Positions 1 to 12,239 of a stretch of 64,000 nucleotides of DNA are shown piece by piece. The stretch is taken from the NCBI GenBank assembly GCA_009599575.1, contig VWND01000022.1, positions 62,001 to 126,000 on the forward strand, given 5' to 3'. A program made the position numbers and the translations under genes. Positions within the stretch are counted from its first letter, which is position 1. Every line of letters begins with the position of its first letter. This stretch comes from Blumeriella jaapii. Taxonomy: Eukaryota; Ascomycota; Leotiomycetes; Helotiales; Drepanopezizaceae. Below the pieces are notes generated by a model. That model searched no databases and was not told the DNA's origin. It saw only the letters and a program-made list of their open reading frames with translations.

Positions 1-940
1 AAATTCGGCGTCGATTATAATTTTAGAAAAAAAACCGACCGGATAATAAAAGTTATTTTTTTGCAATTGCGATAATACGCCAATTATTATTTTATTAAAA
101 AAATCGGTTTCCAAGCGCGTTTGTTTATAAAAGTCGTAATAGCACAGAATAAAAGCATTTAGCAAAGCTTTGCGCAATGCTTTTTATACGTTTTTCTGTT
201 TTTTTTCGAATACGAAAAAAACGTTTTTGCTTATAAAAACAGTAAAAAGGCGGCAAATACGGCTGTAGCCGGCTATAAAGCGTTTGTAAAAATTGCAAAA
301 GCTTAAAAAGCTTTATACGCTTCGTATATTCGCTGCATATTGCTAATTTTTAATAATAGCGATTTTTTTCGGATTTATTTTAATATTTTAAATATTAATA
401 ACGAAATTTAAAAATTTGATTTTCGTAATATTAAATTCGCATTTTTTAATATCAGTTTTCAGGCCGTGTTTTTTTAAAATCGATAAAATCTTTTTGACGT
501 AAATCTTATATTTTAAGTTATTCGCGGAGTAAATAAAAATATCGTTAAAATACGCCGAGCAGAAATTATTTAAATGCTTTATAAAAATATTATTAATAAA
601 ACGTTAAAATATGGCGGACTTATTAATAAGGCCGAACGAAAAAATTTTATATTTATATATGCCGTATCGAATGCGAAAACTAATTAGTTTTTCAGACTTT
701 TCGAATATCCGGATTCGATTAAATACTTATTAAATATTAATTTTCGTAAACACTTTGGCTTTAATAATTCGCGCTAGTATTTCGTCGATTAAAAGCAAAA
801 AGTAAAGATTTTTTTTCGTAAAATTATTAAGTTTGCGATAATCGATATATAAGCGTATAAAGCCGTTTGATTTTTTAATAAATAAAATCGGAGCGGCGAA
901 AAAAGCATTAAAAAGTTTAATAAAGCTTTTGTGCAAATTA
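1..940 (-). pseudogene. Gypsy reverse transcriptase fragment (G3)
   Basis: The minus-strand translation at 936-730 reads as the start of a Gypsy reverse transcriptase: an AAPILFIKKSNG stretch, then DYRKLNNFTKK and IDEILARI, matching the family blocks usually written FVKKKDGSLR, VDYRKLN and PLIDE. Further along, at about 549-560, the catalytic box reads YFND where the family has YLDD. The Asp-to-Asn change is a GAC-to-AAC transition. In-frame stops are scattered. It would encode the RNA-dependent DNA polymerase that copies the element, but this copy cannot be active. The C-terminal part lies beyond the left edge. Confidence 0.8.
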
Positions 941-2199
941 TTAAAAATATAGCTTTTGACTTTTGTAAATTATTTATTCGTAAAACGTTTAAGTAATTTT
1001 ATAAAAAGCGTATTTTCCGTAGCAAAATATATTTTGTAATTTATATCGAAGCGGCGAAAAACGAATTTATCGCTTTTTTATTTGTAAAACAATTTTTCGA
1101 ATTTCGAATATTAAATTGGAAAAAGCTTTTTTACAAAAATTACGTTATTGTTATATTTGGCTTGCAAAGCGTCGGAAACGGAAATGCTTTTTATTACCGC
1201 GAATTATATAATTTTTTTAAATTCGGCGATTTTCGCACGGCGGAAACGTTTTTTATTTATATCGTATACAAAAGTAATAAACGTATAATCGTTGGATAAT
1301 AATAATCTTTTTTTTTTTACGATTCGTATTCGCTTTTCGTAACGTATTTGTAAAACGCTAAATGCAAAAGCGGAAATACAGCTGATATTGCAATTGAAAA
1401 TAAAAAAAGTAATTAATACGATTAGAAAAACCGGCTTGATCGGTTCAAAGCTGCTAATAAAAAACTTTTTTATTTTGTACAAATTGCTTTTAAGATTTCG
1501 CATAAACGTAAAAGATTTATTAGTTTTAAAATTTAAATAAGCTTTTTTGATCGTCGTAAAAATGCTAACAGAAATATGCAAAGCTTTTATTACGCTGTTT
1601 CGTTTGTTTGCATTCTTTTAATATATGCGATTAAATATTTTAAATTTTGTTCGCTAATTAAAATCGACGAATAACTGTTCGTTAAAATAAAAAATAATAA
1701 ATATATCGAATAATTATTTTATTTTGTTTTTTTTTTTGGTTATACGCTTGTTTTAAATCGTAGTATTATAAAAATTTGCGATTAATAAAAACGTCGGTAA
1801 AGCTCAGGTTTATAATTAAAAAAAGAAAATTTATACGACGTCGGTTAATTGTAAAAAAAAAAAAAATAGCAAAAGAAATAAACTTTTCCGGCTCGCTATT
1901 ATAGCCGGTGGATATAATAAGCTTATGCAGCCGAATAAAACTTATTTCGAAACGTTAAAAAAAAGTTAATACGCTAAAAAAGTTTTAATCGCACCGAAAA
2001 TATTAGCTTCGCTATCGATATATGCAAGTGTTTTAATATATAATTTATTACGTATTAATTTTATAAAAATTAAAAATTATCGCTTTTTTATTAAAAAGCG
2101 CTGATCAAATTTCAAATTTTTTTACAAATCGAATTTTTTATTATAATAAAAGTCTTTGCCACGGCTTAAAAGTTTTTTAATAAATCGTTTTGCTTTTCG

Positions 2200-3760
2200 T
2201 CGATAATTATTTCGGCGATTTTACGATTAAGCTTAGCGTCGGAGCAAACGTTTGCGAAATAGCCGGGCTTGCCGCAATTATAATAAGCGCTAAAAACGCG
2301 CAGCCAAGCGGAAAAAACCGGAAATAGCAGAAATAACAGTTATACGCTCGTAAAAATTTTTATCAAAAAAGAAAAAAGCCGTACGAGCAAAAAAAACTGG
2401 AGAAATAAAACGCTATAAGGCTTTAAGAATACCGGAAGTACGCCTAGAATTTTGATTAGCAAAAGCTATAGCAAAAGAAAAATAATTTATACGATAAGCA
2501 GAAGCTATTTTTTCAGCTCGGATATTGCGTGATTTTTTATTCGCAACGGCCAAAAACTCGTTTAAAATAATATAATTACTATTTATTTTATATTTTTCTA
2601 TTCGAAAGTCGTATTTAAAAATAGAAATAATCTTTTCGCATATATTTTTAAATCAACGGTTTTTAATAACTTTGCTAATAATTGCGTAACGAATAAATAA
2701 AAAACGAAAATTATTATAAATTTGACCGTTATTTATATAAAGTTTATTATATTGCAATTTAGCAAACTAAACGCGGTTGTGATTAAAAAAGCGTTAATTA
2801 AAAATACGGAAAACGTTTCGGGCCGATTAGGCTTGGTTATAAAACTCGAAGTTCAAATATTTCAAAATAATAGTTTTTGCTTTTTTAATAATACATTTAA
2901 AATATACTTTGGTTTGATTTATGTTTTATATAAAATTTCTTAAATACTTTTTAATAAACAGTTTTATATTTATTTTTTATACGTTATATTTAATTTTTTT
3001 TTAATAATCGTTAAAAACGTAGCGAAAATATTTGATTTTAGATGGTTCGATTCGAAAAATAGCTAAATCGAAAACGAAAAAGTAATATTCGGGAATTAAT
3101 TAAAAGTCTGCGGTAAAAGCGCGCGAAGCTCGAAATAAAAAAAAGACGTTGCGAGCGATATTAGCGAAGATTGAAAAGCGAGCGGCGGCGATAGCTTAAG
3201 CGATTATTTAAGCGATTTAAAGCTGCTAGGCCGTAATAAATCTTTTAGCGTTAGCAAATATATTGGGCAGTCGTAAAAGCATTCGTCGGTTTAAAAATAC
3301 TGAAATATTAGCGTCGTACAACTCGATTTTAAATTCGATTGTAAAGCGAAAAAATTTAGCAAATAAATCGGCTGCAAATAATTATGATTCGGTAAAAAAA
3401 TCGTAAAATAAAAACTCGCTATTAAAATCGTCGAAAAAGCTTAAAACGAATAAAAATTGGAAAGCGCCAAAAGCAAAAAAAAAACAAAAAATAGAAATGC
3501 TGATTCGAAGCCGAATCGTACGAATTGCGTTCGTTTTCGGATGCCGCGTCGATTTATAAAAAAAGCATGAGATATTGTAATATTAAAAAAGGGCGATTCG
3601 AATTGCAAAAGCAAATCGAATTAATAAAAAAAAAAAACTTCAGCTTTTTCTGGAAACAAAATTAATAAAAAAGAGTTTTAATTAAAGCATCGATAAATAA
3701 ACGTCGGTACGGACGGCCTGAAAAAAGTTCGAATTGCAAAAGCAGATCGAGTTTTTAATT
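2200..3760 (-). pseudogene. Gag region with broken zinc knuckle (G3)
   Basis: This lies between the 5' LTR and the protease and reverse transcriptase region on the minus strand. At 2,285-2,244 the minus strand reads YNCGKPGYFANVC, a retroviral-type CCHC zinc knuckle whose first Cys has become Tyr and whose His has become Tyr. Both are single transitions of the RIP type. The rest of gag is too decayed to follow in one frame, so the limits given are approximate. The intact protein would bind element RNA in the virus-like particle. Confidence 0.55.
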
Positions 3761-3803
3761 ATAAATACAAAACTTCTTAGCGAAAGTTGTTTGGTTTTTT
3801 TTA

Positions 3804-4092
3804 TATTACAGCTAGCTTAAAAATAATCGGGATAATATAAATCAAAAAGTACGTATATAAATTAAAAGAAAAACACCGAGCTAAAATGCTCGGGGTCGCG
3901 AATTTTATATACAATAGGTTGCGCTTATGGGTCACGTGACTTAGCGCGAGGCCTAGTGGCCGAGGTGGTCCGTGCCCAAACCTTAATCCAACACCACCAG
4001 CATTTATACCATTGGCAACCATACCACTGGCAACCATACCACTGGCAGCCATACCACTGGCAACTACCACTAGCCAGGCCAGGGTCGTAACA
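3804..4092 (-). repeat. 5' LTR of Gypsy G3
   Basis: On the minus strand it starts TGTTACGACC and ends GCTGTAATA, the latter a RIP form of ...TGTAACA. It is 289 bp long. The half near 3,930-4,090 is much richer in G and C than the surrounding DNA and contains four 15-bp tandem units. The internal region of G3 begins immediately beyond it at lower coordinates. The other LTR is outside the window, so the boundaries come from the TG/CA rule and the change to Copia coding sequence after 4,097. Confidence 0.6.
4006..4065. repeat. 15-bp tandem repeat, 4 copies, inside LTR
   Basis: Four consecutive units of the form ATACCACTGGCAACC differ at one or two positions each. They lie inside the GC-richer half of the G3 LTR and may be promoter-region repeats of that LTR. 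Confidence 0.85.
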
Positions 4093-4097
4093 AAAAT

Positions 4098-4400
4098 AAC
4101 GGTTGTAAAGCCATATAATCAAAAATTTTCGAAAAACGACGAATCGGAGCCTGATAAAAAAAAACCTTAAAACCCTTTTCCGAGCGTACAAAATTAGGAA
4201 AACCTTTCAGAACTAGCAGAATCACGTCGTATAGGCCGAATAAGAAAAACCTTACGCAAATACGACGATATATATTTTAAACAGCTGATTATTAAAATCT
4301 TTTGCGAAAAGCTTAGTACGTTTCTGACGCATAAAAAAAAGTCAAACCGGAAGCTTTCAGTTAGATTGCGCGTTTCTGAAATAATTATAACGGAAGGCGA
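4098..4400 (+). pseudogene. Copia C2 piece: segment before reverse transcriptase
   Basis: The plus-strand frame through about 4,200-4,400 reads a region resembling the spacer before Copia reverse transcriptase, with STFLTHKKKSNRKLSVRLR near its end. It continues in frame into EAFENS at 22,171 once G1a and one copy of GGCGA are removed. It contains RIP-type stops. The function would be part of the Copia polyprotein. Confidence 0.65.
4396..4400. repeat. Left target-site duplication of G1a (GGCGA)
   Basis: GGCGA at 4,396-4,400 is repeated exactly at 22,168-22,172, immediately outside the two 296-bp LTRs. Five base pairs is the usual LTR-retrotransposon target duplication. Confidence 0.85.
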
Positions 4401-4696
4401 TATAACGATCTAATCAGTCGGAAGGCTGGAAAATCAATCAACTGGTCGCCGTATTTATATAATATAAAAAACGAGCCTTTGGTTCTGTAACAAAAATATT
4501 CATTTAGAATCAACAACTGCAAAAAGCAAAGATTGCTAAAAAAAAAAAGCCTTATATATATAATAATTTCCATAATTAATAAAAAAACCCACCAAAAAAC
4601 CAAAAAGCTTGCAGCTATACGTAGTTGCTAAAAAGCTTGCAGTTATACGTAGTTGCTAAAATAACACGAAAAGTAGTAATAAAGTAAATCGTTATA
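4401..4696 (-). repeat. LTR of G1a (3' LTR, low-coordinate side)
   Basis: It starts TATAACGAT and ends ATCGTTATA on the plus strand, RIP forms of the TGTGACGA and TCGTCACA ends seen in less damaged copies. It carries a second copy of an AGCTTGCAGCTATACGTAGT segment, which makes it about 28 bp longer than the G1b LTRs. Confidence 0.88.
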
Positions 4697-4739
4697 CTAT
4701 TCTTCCGTCCGAAAAAAACGCGCCTTCGAGCTTTTATTT

Positions 4740-5221
4740 ATTAATACGTCACTATCCAAATAATCGTACGAATCCAAATCTTCGGAATACGCTTTCAGCC
4801 AATCTATAAGTTTTGCAAAAAAACCGAAAAGCTTTTTATACGCCAAATAAAAATCGCGCACTTTTAAAAAAACATATATAAAATCAGACGCGAAATACTA
4901 CGTAAAATTTTTATTTAAACTTACCCAAAAAGCTTTATATTAAAAAGTTTTTCGCTGCACTCGATAAGCGATTAATTTTTCGATTTCGTATTTAAACTTA
5001 TTAATTATATTAATAAATTCAAAAGCTAGGTTAATCTGATCTAAAAGCGCGTCGTTAATTATTTTACGCAATCGATTAGCGTAAAAAACTAAATGTACGT
5101 TTATAATACTAAAAAGATTTAATTTAAAAACGTTATCGAAAATTTTGGTTATAATTTTAAAAAGGCCGTTTGTAAAATTGTCGAGCTTGCGAAAAGGCCG
5201 AAAAATCGGAAATAAACGCAT
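4740..5221 (-). pseudogene. Integrase C-terminus with chromodomain-like end (G1a)
   Basis: The minus strand at 5,221-4,940 is open for 93 codons and reads the Gypsy integrase C-terminal pattern: MRLFPIFRPFRKLDNF, then NGLFKI, then NVHLVFYANRLRK, then KYEIEKLI. These match the family blocks RPSRKLDxxxxGPF, HPVFHVSLLR and YEVEEIL. The last block is the start of a chromodomain, which in chromoviruses steers insertion to heterochromatin. The adjoining stretch to about 4,740 has stops. G1b has the same region at about 23,450-23,960. Confidence 0.75.
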
Positions 5222-6480
5222 ATCGAACCAAACGTAATCGCCAACGTTAAAATCGATCGCGCGGCGAAACTTATTCGCATTTCTTTTTATTTTATCGTAA
5301 ATTTATTAAAAATGCGATTTGGCAAGATTCTAGGCATCGTAATAACGGCGAGCGTACGCACGAGCTTCGTCTGCGTTTAGCTTATATAAAAAATTAAAAA
5401 AAAAAAAAGTATCGAGCTTCCAGTTCCAATTAATATAAAAAGTATAACCGTATATAATTTTAAAAAATAAAAAGCTATTTAAACTTTCGTAAAAAAAGAT
5501 TATTTAAGCGAAATCCATTATTAAAAAAAATTCGCTCCAATCGTTTTAATAAAAATTTACGAAAAATCGAAAGCGTTTTTGCAGATATTAATTATAAATT
5601 TCGATCTGACCGTCGGTTTCGAAATAAACGGCTATCGAAAGCTTTAATTGCGTACCGAGTATTTTATTTAATTCAGATCAGAAAATAAACCAATATTAAA
5701 AGCTACGATCGCTAATAATACTTTTTAAAAAACCAAAATACTTATATACGTGAAATATATATAATTTGGCAAAACCTCGAGCGTCGATATTTTTATAGCA
5801 AAAAATCGAAATAACTTGCTTAAAAAAGCGATTTATTATTACGAATACGTTATCGTAATCGTATTTGTTTTTATTAAAGCTGCAAAAATCTATTATAACG
5901 TGCTTTTAAAAATAGTTAAAAACAAAAAAGCTGAAAAAGGCCGAGGCGTTTATTTTTTAAAATAAAACTTTTTCGATAAGCGTAGTAATTGCGATAATAT
6001 TGTTTTACGAAAGCTGTTATATTTCGCTAATAATATTAATCCGAAAGCAATTGCGTAATTTTGCGAGCGCTGAAATAAGCGGTAAAAATCTGATCGTATA
6101 TTTTTCGTATAAAAGCCAAACGAAAATAATCGACGTCTGATATTATTAAGCGACCGTGATATAGCAGCAGGTCGCGTTTAAATATATACGAAGTATTATT
6201 ATCGTTTTTTTTCGTAGCGTTTCGTATAGTTTTCTTTCGAAAGGCTATTAAGCTGCTAGCTGTGCGATTAGCGTAAAAAATTTAATTAATAATACGAAGT
6301 GCGAAAAAGAAATCAGCTATTTCAACGATAAAAACAGCTGTTTCGAAGGCCGTAAAAAATCGAAGTTTTTTAATCAAAAAACGGTAATCGATCTGATCTG
6401 CTCGAAAAAAGATTTGCAGACGCTAAATACGTTTAAAAAAGTTTTGGCGGTCGAATTCGCTCGTACGACGTATTAATGCG
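5222..6480 (-). pseudogene. Integrase core and zinc domain (G1a)
   Basis: This lies between the RNase H and the chromodomain-like end of G1a. It aligns base by base with G1b 23,960-24,740 and 32,816-33,290, where the N-terminal zinc-binding part is still readable (HDQISTAYSS, then KTTQLFSDQYY). In G1a that part lies near 6,040-6,400 and is broken by more stops. In an intact element it would join cDNA to the chromosome. Identification is through G1b and by position. Confidence 0.6.
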
Positions 6481-8180
6481 TTAGCTAAAAAGTTGTGTTT
6501 ACCTGGTCTATACGTAATAAAAAAGTTGTAATCGGCGAAAAGCTCGGCCCAGCGTATTTATCGAGCGTTTAAAAGTTTAAAAATCATAAAATATTTTAAA
6601 GTTTTGTAATTAATAATTATTTTGATTTAATAAATTAAACTAGCTAATTTAATACGAAAGTTGCCTAAAAATCTTACGATTGCGAATATTTTTTTATCGT
6701 ATACGACGTAGTTTAGCTTTGCGAAAGCTATGGTTTTGCTAAAATAAGCGATTAAAAGCCAATCGTCATTATGAAATTGCGAAAATATAAAAGCTATTAC
6801 GCCGTCGGAAGCGTTAATTTTTAATATGCAAAAAAGATTTTGCCTGTAATATTATAAAACTGGTGCAGTAATAAAGGCTAGTATAAAAAGGTCGAAACTC
6901 TTTTGATATTTAAAAATAAAATTAAAAAAAACGTTAATTTTAATTAAATAAATCAAAAGCTTTGCAATTATATCGTAATCTCGAATAAAACGTCGGTAAA
7001 AATTACAAAAACTAAAAAAGCTTTATACATCTTTTATAATAATAAAAAGCTTTTAATAAGCGATTACGAAAACTTTTTCTAAATTTATTTTTAAGCTTTT
7101 AATAAAAATAATAAAGCCTAAATAACGGATCCGAATAACGTTAAATTCAGACTTTCGAATATCGGCCTGTAATTCAGCGTCAGCGAACTTTTAAAACATT
7201 TTACGAACGTATATAACGTGTTTCAAAAGGTCGAACAAATAAATAAAAATATTATTCAGATATATAATACAAAAATCGTTTAAATAATCGAAAAAAACGT
7301 CGTTTATATAACGTTGATAAATTGCGGATTTATTAATAAAATTAAAAAATAGCATTTTGCATTTATAAGCGTCGTAACGCGTACGAAACGTCGTCAGTTT
7401 TTTATTAGCGAAATTTATTCGAATTCTATAAAAAGCTTAACGAATATCGAACTTCGTAAAGATTCGCGCTTTCGAAAAACGAACAAAAATCTTATCGATA
7501 AAAAAAAAAAAATAGCGATTTTTACGAATAATATTATTAAAAGCTCGATAATCGATATAAAAACGCAGTAAACCGTCGGGTTTTTTAACGAAAAGTATTA
7601 AAACAGCGAAAAAAACGATAAAAAATTCGATAAAACTTTTGTTAAAATTATCTTATAAATAAATCTTAATAATTTCGAATTTTAAAATCGATATCTTATA
7701 TAAAAAAGTATATTTCAGCTTTTTTTTATTTATAATAAATTCGATTTTATAATCGTAAAGCCGGTAAAAAACTAGCTCGTTACTAGCGGCCTTAAAAAAC
7801 ACGTATTCGAAGTTTTTGTATTCCGGAGAAAAAGATTCGAAAGAAAATTTATTCGAAGTTAACTCTGCTAAACTGATTAAAAAAATCGAAATCGATATTT
7901 TATTAATTTTGAAACATTCGAAAAAACTATAAAATTAAATTTTAAAAAAAATGTTATACGTAAAATCGTTTAATATTTTGTCGATTTCGTATAAGAAAAT
8001 TAAAAACATTTCAACTGCTTTTTTTCTAAAAATCAGCTTAAAAGCGTATGCAATAATTTGGCAAATGGAAATTAAATAAACAGTAATTAAAAAACTCGTT
8101 TTCGAATTGGTCGTTTAAAAAATTCAAAAAATGGCTTATCGGAACTATCGATTATATTAAATTAAAAAGCTATCGCGGCG
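6480..8180 (-). pseudogene. Reverse transcriptase and RNase H (G1a)
   Basis: On the minus strand, 7,700-7,250 gives Gypsy reverse transcriptase blocks. The catalytic box at 7,251-7,262 reads YLNN where active enzymes have YLDD. Both Asp-to-Asn changes are G-to-A. Downstream the RNase H region is visible: DGVIAFIFSQ, then KIFAIVRFLGNFR, then the YRPGKHNFLANAL block before integrase. Many codons that would be CAA, CAG or CGA are stops. It is an inactive relic. Confidence 0.75.
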
Positions 8181-8258
8181 AAAACCTTTTTTCGGTTTTT
8201 AATATAACTGTTTTTTGTAAAACGAAAAAGCTGTTTTAAAGAAAAAAAAAAAAAATAA

Positions 8259-8524
8259 TATAAAACGGTGATACTTTGTATTAATAGGAGTTGGTAGTTT
8301 TAGCTATGGTCGAGGCATAGACCCCTCCGAGACCCCCTGCCACTGACTATCTTCAACAGGTATAAAAGCAAAGCACTCTCTTAAATAATACCATAAGTAC
8401 GCAGTTTAATTCATATTTTTATTTATTTTTTTTTTTCTTTTTTTAGTTTTTTTTAGGGATTTTTTAGATTATTTTATTCACCGATATATGGCCGTATTAG
8501 TTTGGTTTTTTTATTTACTTTTAT
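8259..8524 (+). repeat. 5' LTR of G2
   Basis: It begins TATAAAACGGTGATAC (probably TGTAAAACGG before RIP) and ends near TACTTTTAT. It matches 19,290-19,555 over its whole length, with differences that look like transitions. It contains the GC-richer stretch CCCCTCCGAGACCCCCTGCC at about 8,321-8,340. Confidence 0.8.
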
Positions 8525-9289
8525 ATTTAATAATTTACGCAGGGATTTAAACTTCGGTGTTTCGTTTTTATATATTCGCCGATATATTTTTTAAATTTTT
8601 AATTAAAATCGATTTCGATATTTCGCTATTACGGCTTAAAAGACTTTTTATATGGTGTTGTTCGCAGTTGCATTATATAAAGGATTTTTAATAGCTTTTC
8701 TTATTTTACGCACAATTATTAAATTATAAAAATGCAACACATTTTAAAAACGTTTGAAATTACGGTTAGGCAATCCTGAACCGTGCGAAGTTTAAAGCTC
8801 GAAAATCGCTTTTTTGTTTAAAAATAATAAATCGAATATTGGTTCGTACGCTTCGACCGCTGCGCTCGGCTTTTCTAAACTAGATTTCTTTTGGTTAAAC
8901 GCTTAGCGAGAATTTAACCTTTTAATTTTACGCTTTATAATTATAACAATTATAATTTGCGGCTTTTTATTAAAAATAATAAAAAAATGGCTGTACGTGT
9001 ATTAGTTTGAGCCACGGAATATCGAGACCGTGGATTATATAATAATATTATATTAATCTAGTTAATTTATTAAAAAACAAGTTTTTTAACATATTATCCA
9101 AATATCTGGACGCAATTTTATTTTATTTAATTTCTTTAGAAAACACAAAGATTTTCTTAATAGCTCCTTTATTGAAAACGATTCTTTTTACGCTGAAAAC
9201 TCTTAATTTGCAACTTTAAAAAACATTTATTTATTTAATTTAAATTTTACTAATACTTTCGCTAATACTATAAACAACGACGCTTTTCG

Positions 9290-10700
9290 TTTTTTCATGC
9301 GAGGCCGCATGTTTTTTTTTGGCTTTTCTGGTGCATTTTTATTTAATGGCGCTAATATTACCGATTTTATCGAAAAATATAAAAAAACCTGTAAAAATTT
9401 CGGAGTTTTTAAAACTAAAATATTCGATAAACTTTTTCGCTATTATAATCTAATTACTAAAAATATTATTAAATCGATAAATAAATAAAAGATTATTAAG
9501 GCTCGAAACTGGCGCAAACTAATTAAAGCTTTGAAATCGGAATTCCGAAATTACGATCGTTAGCAAATTCGCGATATTATCGCTTTTCTTAAACAATTTG
9601 TTATAATAATTCGCTAAGCTAAAAAACTCAAAACTTATTATCGTATTTATACAAGGGTTTTTGACGTTTTCGTTAATAAAAAGGTTTTAAGCGAAATTAA
9701 GCAGAAAAGATTGTTTTTACTTGGCCTTCCAATTAGCATTCGCAACAAAACTATTAAGCATTTTAAAATTAATAAACAAAATTCTGAAACCTTCGATTAG
9801 TATTTTAAATTTATAAAATTCGTTTTTAAATAAGATTAAAACGAACGTATTATCGAAGTTATAAATCAAAAAAAATCTTTTTCTTTTATTTATAAAAAAA
9901 ACATAGAAGCTTTAATGCAGGAATATGCCTAGCTACTAAAAGTTACCGAAATCGCTAAAAAACAACTAGTTATTATACCATTTAATCGTTTTGCAAAATT
10001 TACAGGCTTGGAAAAGCTTAATAAAAATATCGAAACTTTCGTATTAAAATTTACCGATATTAAAATTCAAAGGTTTTAAAACAAAATCGAAAGTTTTATA
10101 CAATAGCAAAAAAAACTCTTTTACGTTAATTCGGATAATAAAAACGATTAAAATGGCTTTTATAACAATTACTTTTTTTAAAATGCGCGAAGCGATTAGC
10201 TTCGCCAAGCCACCGTAAAAATAATAGCTGCCTAGTGGCAACCTTTCCGTATTAGCGATTAAGATTAGCGAAATACTAATTATAATAACGATTATTAAAG
10301 GCGAGAAAAAAACTAACGCGGAAACCAGAATCGTGGCTACCAAAATAATAAAGATAATTATTAAAAAAGATTTCGTGGCCTTAAATATGGATTTTATAAC
10401 AATAAAAAGATTTATTACGAAAAATTTTATATTCGCTTAAAATGCAAAGCATTTAATTTCTATATAAATAATAATATTTGCTATATTAATAAATACGGAA
10501 TTATTTGCTTCGGACCGACGGAAGCAGGAATAGGCCCTTTTAATAAAGCTGAAAATCAGAGCTGATTAAATACTATTCGTTTGAAAATAAAAGGTACGAA
10601 ATGGAACGATTGTTTAGAAAACAAAAAAAATACGAAAACGATTTTTATTAGTAAAAAAGAAAACATTTCGGAAAGCGTATTAATTAAAAAAAAACTTTTA
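9290..10700 (+). pseudogene. Gag-like region of G2
   Basis: An open stretch of 63 codons (9,297-9,488) reads FNGANITDFIEKYKK followed by a Cys-containing segment and RYYNLITKNIIKSI. This resembles the start of fungal Gypsy gag proteins, usually FxGxNITxFLxxYExxC. The frame then continues with stops through about 9,800. The end is not clear. The intact protein would form the particle shell. The call rests on position and this N-terminal pattern. Confidence 0.6.
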
Positions 10701-11399
10701 TTCTAAGCGTAAATGGAATTTAAATATATAAATGGAAAACAAATATATATATTGCTAATGCAAATATCGCATTTGCAAATATTATAATTGCATAATTAAG
10801 CCAGCGAATTATAAAAAAATAAAATGCTTTTGTTTTATTCGCCAAACCAGCTGGTATAAAAAAAAACGTTAAAATCGAAAGGAAAAAAGATTTTGGAATT
10901 CGAAAAAAAACCGATAAAACTATTAAAAAAACGCTTATAATAAAAGAAATTAACGACGATATAAAAAATATCGACACCGATATTCCGATTTAAATTATTT
11001 AAAAAGTATCAGTTTTTAAACGCTTATTATTAATGCGAAGCGAAAAATAAATCGATAAATATATTAGCTTCGAAGCCGTCGACGAAGCTATTAAAAAAAT
11101 TATAAAACAAAAAATTAAATTAAAATTTAGCGATTTATTTAGCATAGAAAAGAGATTCGACAAAGTTATTAATAAACAAATTCTTATATTAAAAAAAAAC
11201 GAAAAAGTTAAAATCATTCGAAAAAAAAACGATTTTAAATTAAAAAAAACCAGAAAAAAAATTATAACACCGCAGTTAATTTAGCCGATAGAAAGAAATC
11301 TTCGGAAAAAGTCAGTTTTTTGACCCTCGCTATAAAAACCCAGAAGTTAAAACGACGAAACTACTTTTATACGGCTATAAAAACATTAAAAATAAAAAC

Positions 11400-11740
11400 A
11401 ATACTTGAAAAAAGTACAACCGCTCTCGCCTTATTCGATAATAGAGCCGAAGTCAATTGCATAGACTAAAAAACAGCCGAAGCTAATAATATCCCGATTA
11501 TTACCGACAAACGAATAATTTATATTATCGTTAATAAAAATACGATTAAGTTTAATAAAATTATACGAAATATAAAAGTCGACGTTAAAAGTATTATTAT
11601 TTATAAAAACTTTTTAATAATAAAAAAATGCTTTTATTTTATTATTTTTAAAATGCTTTGAATTTTAAAAAGTTTCGTCAGCTTTAAATACACCGAGAAC
11701 GGCCAAATAAAAGTCTTTTTCTGAAACTGGAACCGATTTT
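11400..11740 (+). pseudogene. Aspartic protease region of G2
   Basis: The plus strand near 11,430-11,720 reads ALFDNRAEVNCID, then AEANNIPIITDKRI, then YTENGQIKVFFWNWN. The first block is the retropepsin active-site loop D-[ST]-G-A with Ser-Gly changed to Asn-Arg. The rest fits the protease of Gypsy elements. It would cleave the polyprotein, and it is inactivated here. Confidence 0.65.
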
Positions 11741-11872
11741 TTTAAAGTTAAATTATCGTCGCCGGCGACAAAATCTTTTTAATCGACGTTTTATCGGAAA
11801 ACGAATAGCCGGCTTTGATTTTAAAATAAACGCTGGGCTATAATAAAACTTGGAAAATACTCGGCTAAAAGC

Positions 11873-11905
11873 ATTCGCGTTACCAATCGAAATAGCATCG
11901 CGAAT
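11873..11905. repeat. 33-bp palindromic repeat, copy a
   Basis: ATTCGCG and CGCGAAT flank a 19-bp middle. It lies in G2 after the protease. The same 33-bp layout recurs five more times in this window. Confidence 0.75.
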
Positions 11906-12239
11906 AAAATTAATTAATATTAATATTTTTGGCTATTAATTCGGAAATAAAAGTTCCGAAGATTTCGTTTTCGTATTAAATAAACCCGATTTATACATTT
12001 TACTTTTTTGTATTAATATTAATATTTTTTATAAGCGCAAAGCTGATAAAATACGATTCGTGAATCTTAGCGAATTTAATAGGAATATCTTCGGAAAAAT
12101 AAACGATTGGTTTGAAAAGGATAAAACAATAAAATTATTTTAATTAATTACTAGCGAATTTAAAAGATTTATTACCGGCCGATTTTCCAGCTTATTATTT
12201 GGCAGCCGATTTATAAAAAAACGATTCGATAATTTAGCA

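Larger units (their letters stand above)
1..4092 (-). mobile_element. Gypsy element G3, 5' part, RIP-decayed
   Basis: This is a minus-strand Ty3/Gypsy retrotransposon cut by the left window edge. Reading from high to low coordinates, it has a 5' LTR (3,804-4,092), a gag region with a damaged zinc knuckle near 2,244-2,285, then reverse transcriptase at about 940-1. The LTR is followed on the plus strand by AAAAT (4,093-4,097), the likely target duplication, whose partner lies outside the window. It sits upstream of the readable coding sequence of Copia C2, so it appears to have inserted into C2. Stops are frequent and the DNA is very AT-rich, as expected after RIP. The assignment rests on the reverse transcriptase motifs. 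Confidence 0.8.

Noticed and set aside
1204..1581. 125-codon open frame in the G3 region as a host gene
   Set aside because: It is made of Phe, Ile, Lys and Asn codons, as expected of AT-rich RIPed DNA, and lies inside the Gypsy element between gag and reverse transcriptase. It is probably part of the decayed polyprotein.
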